Source: Abyssibius sp040880065
Lineage (GTDB): Bacteria; Pseudomonadota; Alphaproteobacteria; Rhodobacterales; Rhodobacteraceae
Direction: 5' to 3'
Length of the DNA: 64,000 bases
NCBI GenBank assembly: GCA_040880065.1
Contig: JBBDJE010000051.1
Location: forward strand, 16,598 to 80,597
In this document: one piece after another, positions 1-8,351 of the stretch
How the letters are laid out: each line of letters starts with the position of its first letter
Position numbering within the stretch: the first letter of the stretch is position 1
Translations under genes and position numbers: made by a program
The notes under the pieces: model-generated
The model's database searches: none
What the model was told of the DNA's origin: nothing
What the model saw: the letters and a program-made list of their open reading frames with translations, nothing else

Positions 1-1367
1 CCATGTTCAACCCGACCGTGCAGCTCAAATCAGGCGGCTATATCGTCATTGGCATCACCGAAGCTTTGGTCGCGATCGACGTGAACTCGGGGCGTTCAAC
101 CCGCGAAGGCTCGATTGAGGATACCGCGCTTAAAACCAACCTTGAGGCCGCCGAAGAAGTTGCGCACCAACTCAAGCTGCGCGACCTTGCCGGGCTGATC
201 GTGATTGACTTCATCGACATGGAAGACCGCCGCAATAATCTGGCTGTCGAAAAGAAGATGAAGGACAAGCTGAAAAACGACCGTGCGCGCATTCAGGTTG
301 GCCGCATTTCGGGTTTCGGCCTGATGGAGATGAGCCGCCAGCGCCTGCGCCCCGGCATGATCGAGGCGACAACGCAGCCCTGTCCGCATTGCCACGGCAC
401 GGGTATCACCCGCTCAAACGACTCTATGGCACTTGCCATTTTGCGCGAGCTTGAAGAAGAAGGCGTGCGCAAACGCGCCCGCGAGGTGCTGGTGACCGCG
501 CCCGTGGAGGTAGCCAACTACCTGCTGAACGCCAAGCGCGAGCATGTCATGACCGTTGAAACCCGCTTTGGCCTGTCAGTGCGGATTGAGTCCGACCCGA
601 CGCTCATCAGCCCCGAATACCGGGTCGAGCGCTTCAAAACCACAACCAGACCGGTGGTCGAGGTTGAAACCGTGTCATTCAGCTCGGTTACAGCTACCGA
701 AATCGAGGACGATCGCAGCGAAGATGAAGCGAAAGCTGCACCTGCCCCTGCACCTACCCCTGCACTAATCCCCGCACCAACACCCGAGGCTGAGTCCGAC
801 GATGACGCGCCGCGCAAAAAACGGCGTCGGCGTCGGCGTCGGGGTGGCAAGGGCCGCGATGAAACCGAAAACGGCAACCAGAGCGATGCAAATACCAGCG
901 CGGATTACGAGGGTGACGCGGCAAGCGAAGCGCCGCAGGAAGCTGTTGCTGCAGCCGCAACGCCGGAAGATGCGCCGGTAGCGCAAGCAACAACCGCGCC
1001 AGCGCCCGAAGGCACAGCCGCGCCCGAGACCAAGGCCAAAAAGCCCCGCACACGCAAACCGCGCGCCACCAAAAAGCCCGCAGAAGCGGTTGTGGAAGAA
1101 ACCACTGCCGTGGTGGTAGATGCCCCGGCAAAGGCAGCGCCCCCCGAAGCAGCGCCAGAGCCAGCAGATGAAGCCCCAAAGCCAGCCAAGCCGGCCCGCA
1201 AACGGGTTAAGGCCGCGGCAATTACCGATGAAGCCATTGCCGACCCTGCCCCGCAGGCAACGCCTAAAGCAGAACCAGCCCCAAAAGCAGAGCCGGTCGA
1301 TGACGCCAACGCCGAACCTGAAGCCCCGCGCAAGCGTGGCTGGTGGTCGCGTGCGGTTGGAAAATAG
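1..1367 (+). CDS. rne: Ribonuclease E, C-terminal part (5' end outside window)
   Basis: This is the distal part of RNase E, the endonuclease that starts mRNA decay and processes rRNA and tRNA precursors. The reading frame is open to the left edge, so the true start lies upstream; residues are counted from the ATG at base 3. The DNase I-like catalytic motif AIDVNSG (Asp26) and IDFIDM (Asp69/Asp72) are present, followed by the zinc-link CPHCHGTG (Cys127, Cys130) that joins subunits of the tetramer. After about residue 230 the protein becomes a low-complexity tail rich in Ala, Pro, Glu and Lys with a run of arginines near residue 275, typical of the disordered RNA- and degradosome-binding tail. 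It ends in RKRGWWSRAVGK. A strong hairpin follows the stop. The identification is secure; the tail boundaries are approximate. Confidence 0.96.
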   Translation, partial: MFNPTVQLKSGGYIVIGITEALVAIDVNSGRSTREGSIEDTALKTNLEAAEEVAHQLKLRDLAGLIVIDFIDMEDRRNNLAVEKKMKDKLKNDRARIQVGRISGFGLMEMSRQRLRPGMIEATTQPCPHCHGTGITRSNDSMALAILRELEEEGVRKRAREVLVTAPVEVANYLLNAKREHVMTVETRFGLSVRIESDPTLISPEYRVERFKTTTRPVVEVETVSFSSVTATEIEDDRSEDEAKAAPAPAPTPALIPAPTPEAESDDDAPRKKRRRRRRRGGKGRDETENGNQSDANTSADYEGDAASEAPQEAVAAAATPEDAPVAQATTAPAPEGTAAPETKAKKPRTRKPRATKKPAEAVVEETTAVVVDAPAKAAPPEAAPEPADEAPKPAKPARKRVKAAAITDEAIADPAPQATPKAEPAPKAEPVDDANAEPEAPRKRGWWSRAVGK

Positions 1368-1381
1368 GCTGGAAACTGCCA

Positions 1382-1411
1382 AAACCGCCCCGGTTCAGTC
1401 CGGGGTGGTTT
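1382..1411 (+). terminator. Hairpin terminator after rne
   Basis: A 12-bp stem (arms 1382-1393 and 1400-1411, one G-T pair) with a 6-base loop lies 14 bases after the rne stop. The T-run is weak (TTTC), so termination may be partial. Confidence 0.6.
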
Positions 1412-1522
1412 CAAAATGCGCTTTAATCGCTCATGTTAAACATAACATTGGCTGATCGCAGCGCGCAATTCGCGGCTCAACGCGCGTATCGCCAAAAAAA
1501 GACATTGCAAAAGGAAACCCCA

Positions 1523-2278
1523 ATGCACCGCTTACTTCTCACCCTTTCGCTTTGCCTGTTTGGCATTTCCGCCTCGGCCCAGAGTTTTTCAGACATGTCC
1601 CCCGATGAGCGCACCGCCTTTGGCGAAGCTGTGCGCGCATATATACTGGAAAACCCCGAACTGGTGATGGAAGCCGTTGCCATTTTGCAAAACCGCGAGC
1701 AACTGGCCGCTGTCGAGGCTGACCGTGAACTGGCGGCCCGCTACCAAAGCCACCTTACCGATGACGGTTATTCATTTGTGGGCGGCAACCCCGACGGGGC
1801 CATCACACTGGTCGAGTTTATAGATTATCGCTGCGGCTATTGCCGTCAGGCACATGATGAAATTCGTGCGCTGGTCGCGGCCAATGATGATATTCGTTAT
1901 ATCGTAAAAGAGTTTCCGATTTTGGGCGATGAAAGCGTGCTCGCGGCGCGCGCCGCACTTGCTGTTTTGGTGAATGACGGCGACGAAACCTATCACGAAT
2001 TGAACGATTTGCTGATGAAATTTGCAGGCCCGATCAACGAAACCACCTTGCTCGAGCTCGCCGCGCAAGCGGGCGCTGATGGCATGCGCATGGCGGGAAT
2101 CATGGATTCGCCGCTGATTACCGAGATGATCTCAAACAACCGCGCGCTGGCACAACGCATGCAAATTACCGGCACACCGACCTTTGTTCTTGGCGGTGAA
2201 ATGGTGCGCGGCTATGTCAGCCCCGATGTGATGAACGCCCTGCTTGAAGACGCACGCGAGGCGGCAGAGGCGCTTTGA
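1523..2278 (+). CDS. DsbA-family periplasmic thiol-disulfide oxidoreductase
   Basis: This 251-residue protein belongs to the DsbA/Com1-like thioredoxin family, which catalyses disulfide exchange in exported proteins. The start at 1523 is preferred over an upstream in-frame ATG at 1433 because an AAAAGGAAA ribosome site precedes it and a clean signal peptide follows (MHRLLLTLSLCLFGISASA, cleavage near SASA-QS). The active site is Cys104-Gly-Tyr-Cys107 within DYRCGYCR, and the cis-proline loop is TGTPTF near residue 219. An N-terminal helical segment (residues 25-75) precedes the thioredoxin fold, as in Com1-type proteins. It stands alone between rne and the acetyl-CoA carboxylase genes. Whether it acts as oxidase or isomerase cannot be told from sequence. 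Confidence 0.9.
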   Translation: MHRLLLTLSLCLFGISASAQSFSDMSPDERTAFGEAVRAYILENPELVMEAVAILQNREQLAAVEADRELAARYQSHLTDDGYSFVGGNPDGAITLVEFIDYRCGYCRQAHDEIRALVAANDDIRYIVKEFPILGDESVLAARAALAVLVNDGDETYHELNDLLMKFAGPINETTLLELAAQAGADGMRMAGIMDSPLITEMISNNRALAQRMQITGTPTFVLGGEMVRGYVSPDVMNALLEDAREAAEAL

Positions 2279-2365
2279 AAGCACACTTTTCATAGCGGTC
2301 CGCAAAGCGTATAAAGGCCGCAGAACACTACCGCCGGTGCGCCGGCCCATAAAATTGAGGGATAG

Positions 2366-2860
2366 ATGAGCGATTCCAAGCATGAATCAGATGTCAGCTT
2401 TATCAAGGCCTTGGCCGAGATGCTGCGCAGCAATGACCTGACCGAAATTGAAGTTCGCCGTGAATATGGCGAAGATGATGTGCTTGATGTGCGCGTCGCC
2501 CGCCAAATGCAGTCGGCACCCGTGATGATGCAGGCTTCAGCGCCTGCCGCGTCACCGGCACCGGCCGCCAGTGCAGCGCCCACCCCTGCCGCCGCACCGG
2601 CCGCTTCTGCCGACCCGGCCCAACACCCCGGCGCTGTGCCTTCGCCGATGGTTGGCACGGTGTATCTGGCGGCAGAACCCGGCAAACCGAATTTTGTGAC
2701 TGTGGGTGACAAGGTGGACGAAGGCCAAACGATTTTGATTATCGAAGCCATGAAAACCATGAACCAGATACCCGCCCCGCGCGCAGGCACGGTTAAGCGT
2801 TTGCTGGTGGATGATGGTGCGCCGGTCGAATTTGGCACTCCGCTTGTGATCATCGAGTAG
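2366..2860 (+). CDS. accB: Acetyl-CoA carboxylase biotin carboxyl carrier protein
   Basis: The 164-residue BCCP carries biotin for the first committed step of fatty acid synthesis. The N-terminal 45 residues form the dimerising part, followed by an Ala/Pro-rich hinge (about residues 58-90) and a C-terminal biotinyl domain. The biotin attachment motif is EAMKTMN with Lys130; the common EAMKM(M/L)N form has Met where this protein has Thr, a small variation. The next gene, accC, starts within a few bases of the stop, so the two form an operon and are probably translationally coupled. Confidence 0.97.
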   Translation: MSDSKHESDVSFIKALAEMLRSNDLTEIEVRREYGEDDVLDVRVARQMQSAPVMMQASAPAASPAPAASAAPTPAAAPAASADPAQHPGAVPSPMVGTVYLAAEPGKPNFVTVGDKVDEGQTILIIEAMKTMNQIPAPRAGTVKRLLVDDGAPVEFGTPLVIIE

Positions 2861-2866
2861 GTGACG

Positions 2867-4213
2867 ATGTTTAGTAAAATCCTGATCGCAAATCGCGGCG
2901 AGATTGCCCTGCGGGTTATCCGCGCCTGTCGTGAAATGGGCATCCAGTCGGTCGCCGTGCATTCGACCGCCGATAGCGATGCAATGCATGTGCGCATGGC
3001 GGATGAGAGCGTTTGCATCGGCCCGCCAAGCTCTACCCATTCCTACCTGTCGATCCCGAATATCATTTCGGCCTGTGAAATTACCGGTGCAGAAGCGATT
3101 CACCCCGGCTACGGGTTTCTGTCGGAAAACGCGAATTTCGTGCAGATCGTCGAAGACCACGACCTGAAGTTTATCGGCCCGACGGCCCAGCATATTCGTA
3201 TTATGGGCGACAAGATCACCGCCAAGGACACCATGAAAAACCTTGGCGTGCCTTGTGTGCCCGGCTCTGCTGGTGGTGTGCCCACAGTTGAAGATGCCCG
3301 CCGCATTGCGGGCGAAATGGGCTATCCTGTCATTGTGAAAGCCACCGCAGGCGGTGGTGGGCGCGGCATGAAGGTTGCAAAATCGGCAGCCGAAATAGAC
3401 GTGGCGTTCTCAACCGCACGCTCGGAATCCAAGGCCGCCTTTGGCAATGACGAGGTTTATATCGAAAAATACCTCACCCTGCCCCGCCATATCGAGGTGC
3501 AGGTTTTTGGTGATGGCAAAGGCAATGCCGTGCATTTGGGCGAGCGCGACTGCTCGTTGCAGCGCCGCCACCAGAAGGTTTTCGAAGAGGCGCCCTCGCC
3601 TGCTATTGATGCTGAAACCCGCGCCCGCATTGGCAAAACCTGCGCCGATGCCGTGGCCGCCATTGGCTATGCAGGGGCGGGCACGATCGAGTTTTTGTAT
3701 GAGAACGACGAATTCTATTTCATTGAGATGAACACCCGCTTGCAGGTAGAGCACCCTGTTACCGAAGCCGTGTTTGGGGTTGATCTGGTGCGCGAGCAAA
3801 TTCGCGTGGCTGCGGGCCTGCCGTTATCGTTTACACAAGACGAGCTTGTTGTGAATGGCCATGCAATCGAATGCCGTATCAACGCTGAAAAGCTGCCCAA
3901 CTTCCAGCCCTCGCCCGGCAAAATCGCGCAATATCATGCCCCCGGCGGGCTTGGAGTGCGGATGGACAGCCATTTGTATGACGGCTACACGATCCCGCCC
4001 TATTACGACAGCCTGATCGGCAAGCTCATCGTGCATGGGCGCGACCGCCCCGAGGCTTTGGCCCGCCTGAACCGCGCTTTGGGCGAGTTGATTGTCGATG
4101 GCATCCACACCACAACCCCGCTTTTCCACCAGCTTCTGGCCGAACCCGATGTGCAATCGGGCAATTATACCATCCACTGGCTTGAAAAATGGCTGGAGAA
4201 GCAGGCCAGCTAG
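2867..4213 (+). CDS. accC: Acetyl-CoA carboxylase biotin carboxylase subunit
   Basis: AccC carboxylates biotin on AccB using ATP and bicarbonate. The N-terminus MFSKILIANRGEIALRVIRA is diagnostic, the glycine-rich ATP loop KATAGGGGRGMK lies near residue 160, and the EMNTRLQVEHPVTE active-site segment is near residue 288. Starting at ATG 2867 gives 448 residues, close to the 449 of the enterobacterial enzyme. A GTG at 2861, directly after the accB stop, is an alternative start adding two residues. The AGGTGA preceding the ATG is unusually close to it. The operon continues with aat 6 bases downstream. Confidence 0.97.
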   Translation: MFSKILIANRGEIALRVIRACREMGIQSVAVHSTADSDAMHVRMADESVCIGPPSSTHSYLSIPNIISACEITGAEAIHPGYGFLSENANFVQIVEDHDLKFIGPTAQHIRIMGDKITAKDTMKNLGVPCVPGSAGGVPTVEDARRIAGEMGYPVIVKATAGGGGRGMKVAKSAAEIDVAFSTARSESKAAFGNDEVYIEKYLTLPRHIEVQVFGDGKGNAVHLGERDCSLQRRHQKVFEEAPSPAIDAETRARIGKTCADAVAAIGYAGAGTIEFLYENDEFYFIEMNTRLQVEHPVTEAVFGVDLVREQIRVAAGLPLSFTQDELVVNGHAIECRINAEKLPNFQPSPGKIAQYHAPGGLGVRMDSHLYDGYTIPPYYDSLIGKLIVHGRDRPEALARLNRALGELIVDGIHTTTPLFHQLLAEPDVQSGNYTIHWLEKWLEKQAS

Positions 4214-4219
4214 GCTGCC

Positions 4220-4858
4220 ATGAAAGACGAGCTTGAAATTACCCCCGCACTTTTGGTGCAAGCCTATCGTGCGGGGGTGTTTCCAATGGCAGAAGATGCC
4301 AGTTCCGATGAGCTGTTCTGGGTCGACCCGCCGGCGCGTGGTATCATTCCGATAGACGGCTTCCATGCATCAAGAAGCCTTAAAAAGCGCATAAATTCAG
4401 GCCATTACAGCGCATCGCGCAACCAGTGCTTTAGCAGGGTTATAGCCGAATGCGCCAAGCGTGATGTCACCTGGATCAACCCGCAAATCACCGCGCTTTA
4501 CACCGCATTGCACCATCAGGGCATGGCCCATTCGCAAGAAATCTGGCGCGATGGTGCGCTTGTGGGCGGGGTTTATGGCCTGGCCATTGGCGGAGCATTT
4601 TTTGGCGAAAGCATGTTTTCGCGCGCAACCGATGGCTCCAAACTAGCGCTATATGCCCTAATTTCGCATTTGCGCGGATTGGGGTTCACCCTGTTTGACA
4701 CGCAATTCATAACGCCACATCTCGCCAGCCTGGGCGGGGTCGAGATCACGCGCGCGCGCTACCACAGGCTATTGGAATCAGCACTGGCAGCTTCAACAGC
4801 CGCTTTTACGCCCTGCTTGCCCTACCCGCTCACGCAGGAAATGACCCAGATGTCATAG
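4220..4858 (+). CDS. aat: Leucyl/phenylalanyl-tRNA-protein transferase
   Basis: Aat transfers Leu or Phe from tRNA to proteins with N-terminal Arg or Lys, marking them for the ClpAP N-end rule pathway. The 212-residue length is normal for alphaproteobacteria. Family hallmarks are AYRAGVFPMAEDASSDELFW near residue 13, the GVYGLAIGGAFFGESMFS core near residue 115, and FDTQFITPHLASLG near residue 155. It is the last gene of the accB-accC-aat run. Its 3' end overlaps the convergent DUF2155 gene by 37 bp, so the two messages are partly complementary. Confidence 0.95.
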   Translation: MKDELEITPALLVQAYRAGVFPMAEDASSDELFWVDPPARGIIPIDGFHASRSLKKRINSGHYSASRNQCFSRVIAECAKRDVTWINPQITALYTALHHQGMAHSQEIWRDGALVGGVYGLAIGGAFFGESMFSRATDGSKLALYALISHLRGLGFTLFDTQFITPHLASLGGVEITRARYHRLLESALAASTAAFTPCLPYPLTQEMTQMS

Positions 4859-5286
4859 CGCGGATGGTCAAGCGCTACGAGCGCGGGGCTGGAGGCGACC
4901 ATCCAACCGTGAAAACGCGCTGTATCTTCGCGGATATCCTGAATGCTAAGCAATGCAAACGCGTCGCGGTCAATATCGCCCTGCGGGTAGCGGCAGGCTT
5001 CAAGTGTTATGCTAAGCCGCTCGAATTGCAGGGTTTCGCCAACCGAAATCTGGAAATTGCCAACCGTGCCGGTAATGGTGTCAAGCCCGCGCAGCACGGC
5101 CGCATTTGCCGCATCGGAATTGGCCGAACGCACCCCGCCCGAACTTATAAAGGCGGGAAGCTCCGGCACAGGAATTTCGCCTGTCTGGGAATCGGGTTCG
5201 ATAAAGGGCAAAAGCTCTTCAGCCAAGGACTGCGCGTAAAGCGGCGCGCCCAGCAGGCATAGCGCGAATGTAGCTCGCCGGATCAT
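4822..5286 (-). CDS. DUF2155 family secreted protein
   Basis: This 154-residue protein of unknown function has a signal peptide (MIRRATFALCLLGAPLYA, cleavage before QSLAEE). The conserved DUF2155 domain follows: the GTVGNFQISVGETLQFERL segment at about residue 75, the EACRYP cysteine motif, AFLSIQD-type segment, FHGWMVASSPAL and the C-terminal DHPRYDIWVISC. The two conserved cysteines may form a disulfide. It sits downstream of mlaD with an ATGA overlap, an association common in alphaproteobacteria that suggests an envelope role. Its 3' end overlaps aat by 37 bp. No catalytic function is assigned to the family. Confidence 0.85.
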   Translation of the reverse strand: MIRRATFALCLLGAPLYAQSLAEELLPFIEPDSQTGEIPVPELPAFISSGGVRSANSDAANAAVLRGLDTITGTVGNFQISVGETLQFERLSITLEACRYPQGDIDRDAFALLSIQDIREDTARFHGWMVASSPALVALDHPRYDIWVISCVSG

Positions 5287-5741
5287 TGCGCCGTGTCGTC
5301 TCCGTCACCGCCTGATGCAAATTTCATAAGCAAATTCAAGAAGCTGACCGCGCCTTGCGTATAGGTGATTTCCTCACCATTGGCCAGGATGATGGGCGAG
5401 CCGCCCGGAATAAGTTCGATGAAATTGCCCCCAAGCAAGCCTTCGCTGGCGACTTTGGCTTCGGAATCATCGGGGATTTCAACGGTTTGGTCAACCGCAA
5501 GCACGGCAACGGCCTGGTATGTGGCGCGATCAAGGCTAAGTGAGGTCAGCGTGCCAACGCGCACACCGGCCAGCCGCACTTCCGAGCCTACCCGCAGCCC
5601 CTCAGCACTGCCAAAGCGGGCTTCGAGCGTAATTTCATTTTCAGCAGCGCCGCTGGTAAACTGGCTGGCATAGGTTAAAAATCCGATGGCCACGGCCATA
5701 ACCACGGCACCAATCAGCGTTTCAGCGGCGTTACTGGCCAT
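5283..5741 (-). CDS. mlaD: MlaD-type lipid-transport MCE protein
   Basis: This is a single MCE-domain protein of 152 residues. MlaD forms a hexameric ring on the inner membrane that passes phospholipids between membranes in the Mla system. One N-terminal transmembrane helix (residues 8-25) is followed by the MCE domain with RFGSAEGLRVGSEVRLAGVRVGTL, and LLGGNFIELIPGG near residue 110. The ATPase and permease genes (mlaF, mlaE) are not adjacent here. The gene overlaps DUF2155 by 4 bp and follows the NDUFA12-like gene by 3 bp, so all three are co-transcribed. Confidence 0.88.
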   Translation of the reverse strand: MASNAAETLIGAVVMAVAIGFLTYASQFTSGAAENEITLEARFGSAEGLRVGSEVRLAGVRVGTLTSLSLDRATYQAVAVLAVDQTVEIPDDSEAKVASEGLLGGNFIELIPGGSPIILANGEEITYTQGAVSFLNLLMKFASGGDGDDTAQ

Positions 5742-5744
5742 GGT

Positions 5745-6113
5745 TTATTCCGGCTGCCATGCGTCATAGTCTGAACGCTTGGCGGGTTGTGCGGCATACA
5801 ATGAACCCGGCGGATGATAGGCTGCGGCGCTACCAGTCAGGTTCGGCATATGCGGCTTTTCCCATGGTTGGTGTTTCAGCGGCGTGCCGCTTGGCATTTC
5901 ATCAAACGTGTGGTGCAGCCAGCCGTGCCAATCGGGCGAAATGCGGCTTGCTTCCGATTCGCCATTATATATGACCCAGCGGCGCGCCTTGTGGGTGTAA
6001 TAGCGGTTGCCCTGATCATCGGTGCCCACATGTTTGCCCTTGCGCCATGTATGCAGGCGCGTGCCCAATGTCTGGCCGTTCCACCATGTAAACAGTTGTG
6101 ATAGCAAGCCCAT
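5745..6113 (-). CDS. NDUFA12-family complex I accessory subunit
   Basis: The 122-residue protein matches the NDUFA12/B17.2 family of NADH:ubiquinone oxidoreductase accessory subunits, found in alphaproteobacteria and mitochondria. Hallmarks are WWNGQTLGTRLHTWRKGKHVG, DDQGNRYY, RRWVIYNGE and the HGWLHHTFDEMP motif near residue 65. The start at 6113 is chosen because AAGGGG lies just upstream and the family begins with a short MGLL-type N-terminus; an upstream ATG at 6203 would add 30 unlike residues overlapping clpX. It heads the NDUFA12-mlaD-DUF2155 group. Confidence 0.9.
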   Translation of the reverse strand: MGLLSQLFTWWNGQTLGTRLHTWRKGKHVGTDDQGNRYYTHKARRWVIYNGESEASRISPDWHGWLHHTFDEMPSGTPLKHQPWEKPHMPNLTGSAAAYHPPGSLYAAQPAKRSDYDAWQPE

Positions 6114-6180
6114 AAGCCCCTTACCCCGATTATTGCGCCTGTTTAGCGCCGCTATGTCCACGCGTAAAGGTCTGCCTGCA

Positions 6181-7446
6181 TCACGAGGCGGAAACGCTCT
6201 CATCCTTGCGCTTTGAATAGATGATCAGCGGCTCGCCATTGCGGTTGATGCAGTCATCGTTGACGACTACCTCGGCCACGCCTTCCATGCCGGGCAGCTC
6301 GAACATCGTGTCTAGCAGCACATCCTCAAGGATGGAGCGCAGGCCGCGCGCGCCGGTTTTGCGCTCAAGCGCACGTTCGGCAATGGCTTTCAGCGCCTCT
6401 TCCGTGAAGGAAAGCTGCACATCTTCCATATCAAAAAGCCGCTGATATTGCTTGACCAAAGCGTTTTTCGGCTCGCTCAGAATGGTGACAAGCGCGTCGA
6501 CATCCAGATCGGTCAGCGTAGCGATAACCGGCAAACGACCCACAAATTCGGGGATAAGGCCAAATTTCAGCAGGTCTTCGGGCTGCACATCGGCAAAGAT
6601 TTCACCGACGCGGCGCTCATCCTGCCCGCGCACATCGGCACCAAAGCCAACAGCCGAACCCTTGCCGCGCGCGGCGATGATTTTGTCCAAACCGGCGAAG
6701 GCCCCGCCGCAGATGAACAGGATATTTGTGGTGTCGACCTGCAGAAATTCCTGCTGCGGATGCTTGCGCCCGCCTTGGGGCGGCACAGATGCAACCGTGC
6801 CTTCCATGATTTTCAGCAAAGCCTGCTGCACCCCCTCGCCCGAAACATCACGGGTGATGCTGGGGTTGTCGGATTTGCGCGAAATCTTGTCGACCTCGTC
6901 GATATAGACGATGCCGCGCTGTGCGCGCTCCACGTTATATTCAGCCGATTGCAGCAGCTTGAGGATGATGTTTTCAACATCTTCGCCCACATAGCCGGCT
7001 TCGGTCAGCGTGGTGGCGTCGGCCATGGTGAAGGGCACATCAATGATGCGCGCCAAGGTTTGGGCCAGCAGGGTTTTGCCGCAACCCGTTGGGCCAATCA
7101 GCATAATGTTGGATTTCGCCAGTTCAACTTCGCCATGCTTGTTTGAACTGTTCAGCCGCTTGTAATGGTTATGCACGGCCACAGACAGAATGCGCTTGGC
7201 CACTTCCTGACCGATGACATAATCATCAAGCACCTTGCAAATATCCTTGGGCGTTGGCACACCCAACGACGATTTCACCAGCGACGACTTGGTCTCTTCG
7301 CGGATGATATCCATGCACAGCTCAACGCATTCATCGCAGATGAACACGGTTGGCCCGGCGATGAGTTTGCGCACCTCGTGCTGGCTTTTGCCGCAGAACG
7401 AGCAATAGAGCGTGTTTTTGCTGTCTGATCCGCCTGATTTACTCAT
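6181..7446 (-). CDS. clpX: ClpX ATPase, specificity subunit of ClpXP protease
   Basis: ClpX unfolds tagged substrates and feeds them to ClpP. The 421-residue protein has the N-terminal zinc-binding domain (Cys15, Cys18, Cys37, Cys40), Walker A GPTGCGKT at residues 118-125, Walker B IVYIDEVDK near residue 185, the pore loop GYVGEDVE and the sensor segments of AAA+ ATPases. AGGAG precedes the start. It lies 90 bases downstream of clpP on the same strand, the usual clpP-clpX pairing. Confidence 0.98.
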   Translation of the reverse strand: MSKSGGSDSKNTLYCSFCGKSQHEVRKLIAGPTVFICDECVELCMDIIREETKSSLVKSSLGVPTPKDICKVLDDYVIGQEVAKRILSVAVHNHYKRLNSSNKHGEVELAKSNIMLIGPTGCGKTLLAQTLARIIDVPFTMADATTLTEAGYVGEDVENIILKLLQSAEYNVERAQRGIVYIDEVDKISRKSDNPSITRDVSGEGVQQALLKIMEGTVASVPPQGGRKHPQQEFLQVDTTNILFICGGAFAGLDKIIAARGKGSAVGFGADVRGQDERRVGEIFADVQPEDLLKFGLIPEFVGRLPVIATLTDLDVDALVTILSEPKNALVKQYQRLFDMEDVQLSFTEEALKAIAERALERKTGARGLRSILEDVLLDTMFELPGMEGVAEVVVNDDCINRNGEPLIIYSKRKDESVSAS

Positions 7447-7536
7447 GCGTTCTCCTGCTTGTCTGCGCAGCTTATGGCTGCGCCAATCCGTTGCGCCCTA
7501 TTAGGGCATGAGCTTGCGGCAAAGCACAAGCGCTTG

Positions 7537-8169
7537 TTACGCCGCAGCATCTTCCGTAGGGCTACGATGGGTCACGATCTCGTCGATCAGGCCCCAGTCT
7601 TTCGCCGCTTCCGCCGTCATGAAATTATCGCGGTCCAGCGCCCGCTCTACGGTTTCCAGGTCCTGACCGCAATGCTTGACATAAATTTTGTTCAGCCGCT
7701 CTTTCAGCTCGAGAATTTCCTTGGCGTGCAGGGCAATATCGCTGGCCTGCCCCTGAAACCCGCCCGAAGGCTGGTGCACCATCAGGCGGCTGTTGGGCAG
7801 AGACATGCGCATCCCCGCCGTGCCGCCACACAAAAGCAACGTGCCCATCGAGGCCGCCTGCCCGATACATACGGTCGAGATTTTGGGTTTGATATATTGC
7901 ATCGTGTCATAGATCGAAAGGCCCGAGGAAACGATCCCGCCGGGCGAGTTGATATACATCGCGATTTCCTTGTTCGGATTTTCCGCCTCAAGGAACAAAA
8001 GCTGCGCCACAATCACCGTGGCCATTTCGTCATGCACAGGGCCGGATACGAAGATGATCCGCTCTTTAAGCAGGCGCGAGAAAATATCATAGCGGATTGA
8101 GCCGCGGGCGCTGGTTTCCTCCACCGTCGGAATGATGAAGCTTTTGGCGATCATGGAGGGATCAAACAT
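7537..8169 (-). CDS. clpP: ClpP serine protease subunit
   Basis: ClpP forms the 14-subunit proteolytic chamber of ClpXP and ClpAP. In the 210-residue sequence the catalytic triad is Ser107 (GQAASMGT), His132 (RLMVHQPSGG) and Asp181 (ALDRDNFM). NSPGG near residue 74 is the oxyanion strand. An AGGAAA ribosome site precedes the start. The short N-terminus suggests that only a few residues are removed on maturation. It is the first gene of the clpP-clpX unit. Confidence 0.98.
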   Translation of the reverse strand: MFDPSMIAKSFIIPTVEETSARGSIRYDIFSRLLKERIIFVSGPVHDEMATVIVAQLLFLEAENPNKEIAMYINSPGGIVSSGLSIYDTMQYIKPKISTVCIGQAASMGTLLLCGGTAGMRMSLPNSRLMVHQPSGGFQGQASDIALHAKEILELKERLNKIYVKHCGQDLETVERALDRDNFMTAEAAKDWGLIDEIVTHRSPTEDAAA

Positions 8170-8289
8170 TGACGTTTCCTAACTTGGTCTACCCGTCGGC
8201 ATTAGCCTTTTGGTGTTGAAGAAAGGTTTAATCATGCCAGCCGCCAGCCGCAAGGGCATGCGGGCAAATATCACGCGCTGATGATTTGG

Positions 8290-8321
8290 CTTTTGCGCAA
8301 AAGTGCTGGGCAAGCTATCAT
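8290..8321 (+). promoter_or_regulatory. Candidate promoter with palindrome over the -35 box
   Basis: A perfect 14-bp palindrome, CTTTTGCGCAAAAG (8290-8303), overlaps a possible -35 box TTGCGC (8293-8298). Seventeen bases later comes TATCAT (8316-8321). The site is 31 bases before the start of the unrecognised gene at 8352. The -35 match is weak, so this is only a candidate. Confidence 0.35.
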
Positions 8322-8351
8322 CGCGGTGTTTGGCAAGGCGGACTTAATTTC

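Noticed and set aside
765..1382. Antisense frames rich in Arg, Cys and Gly under the rne tail
   Set aside because: The low-complexity Ala/Pro/Lys tail of RNase E creates long open frames on the other strand by composition alone.
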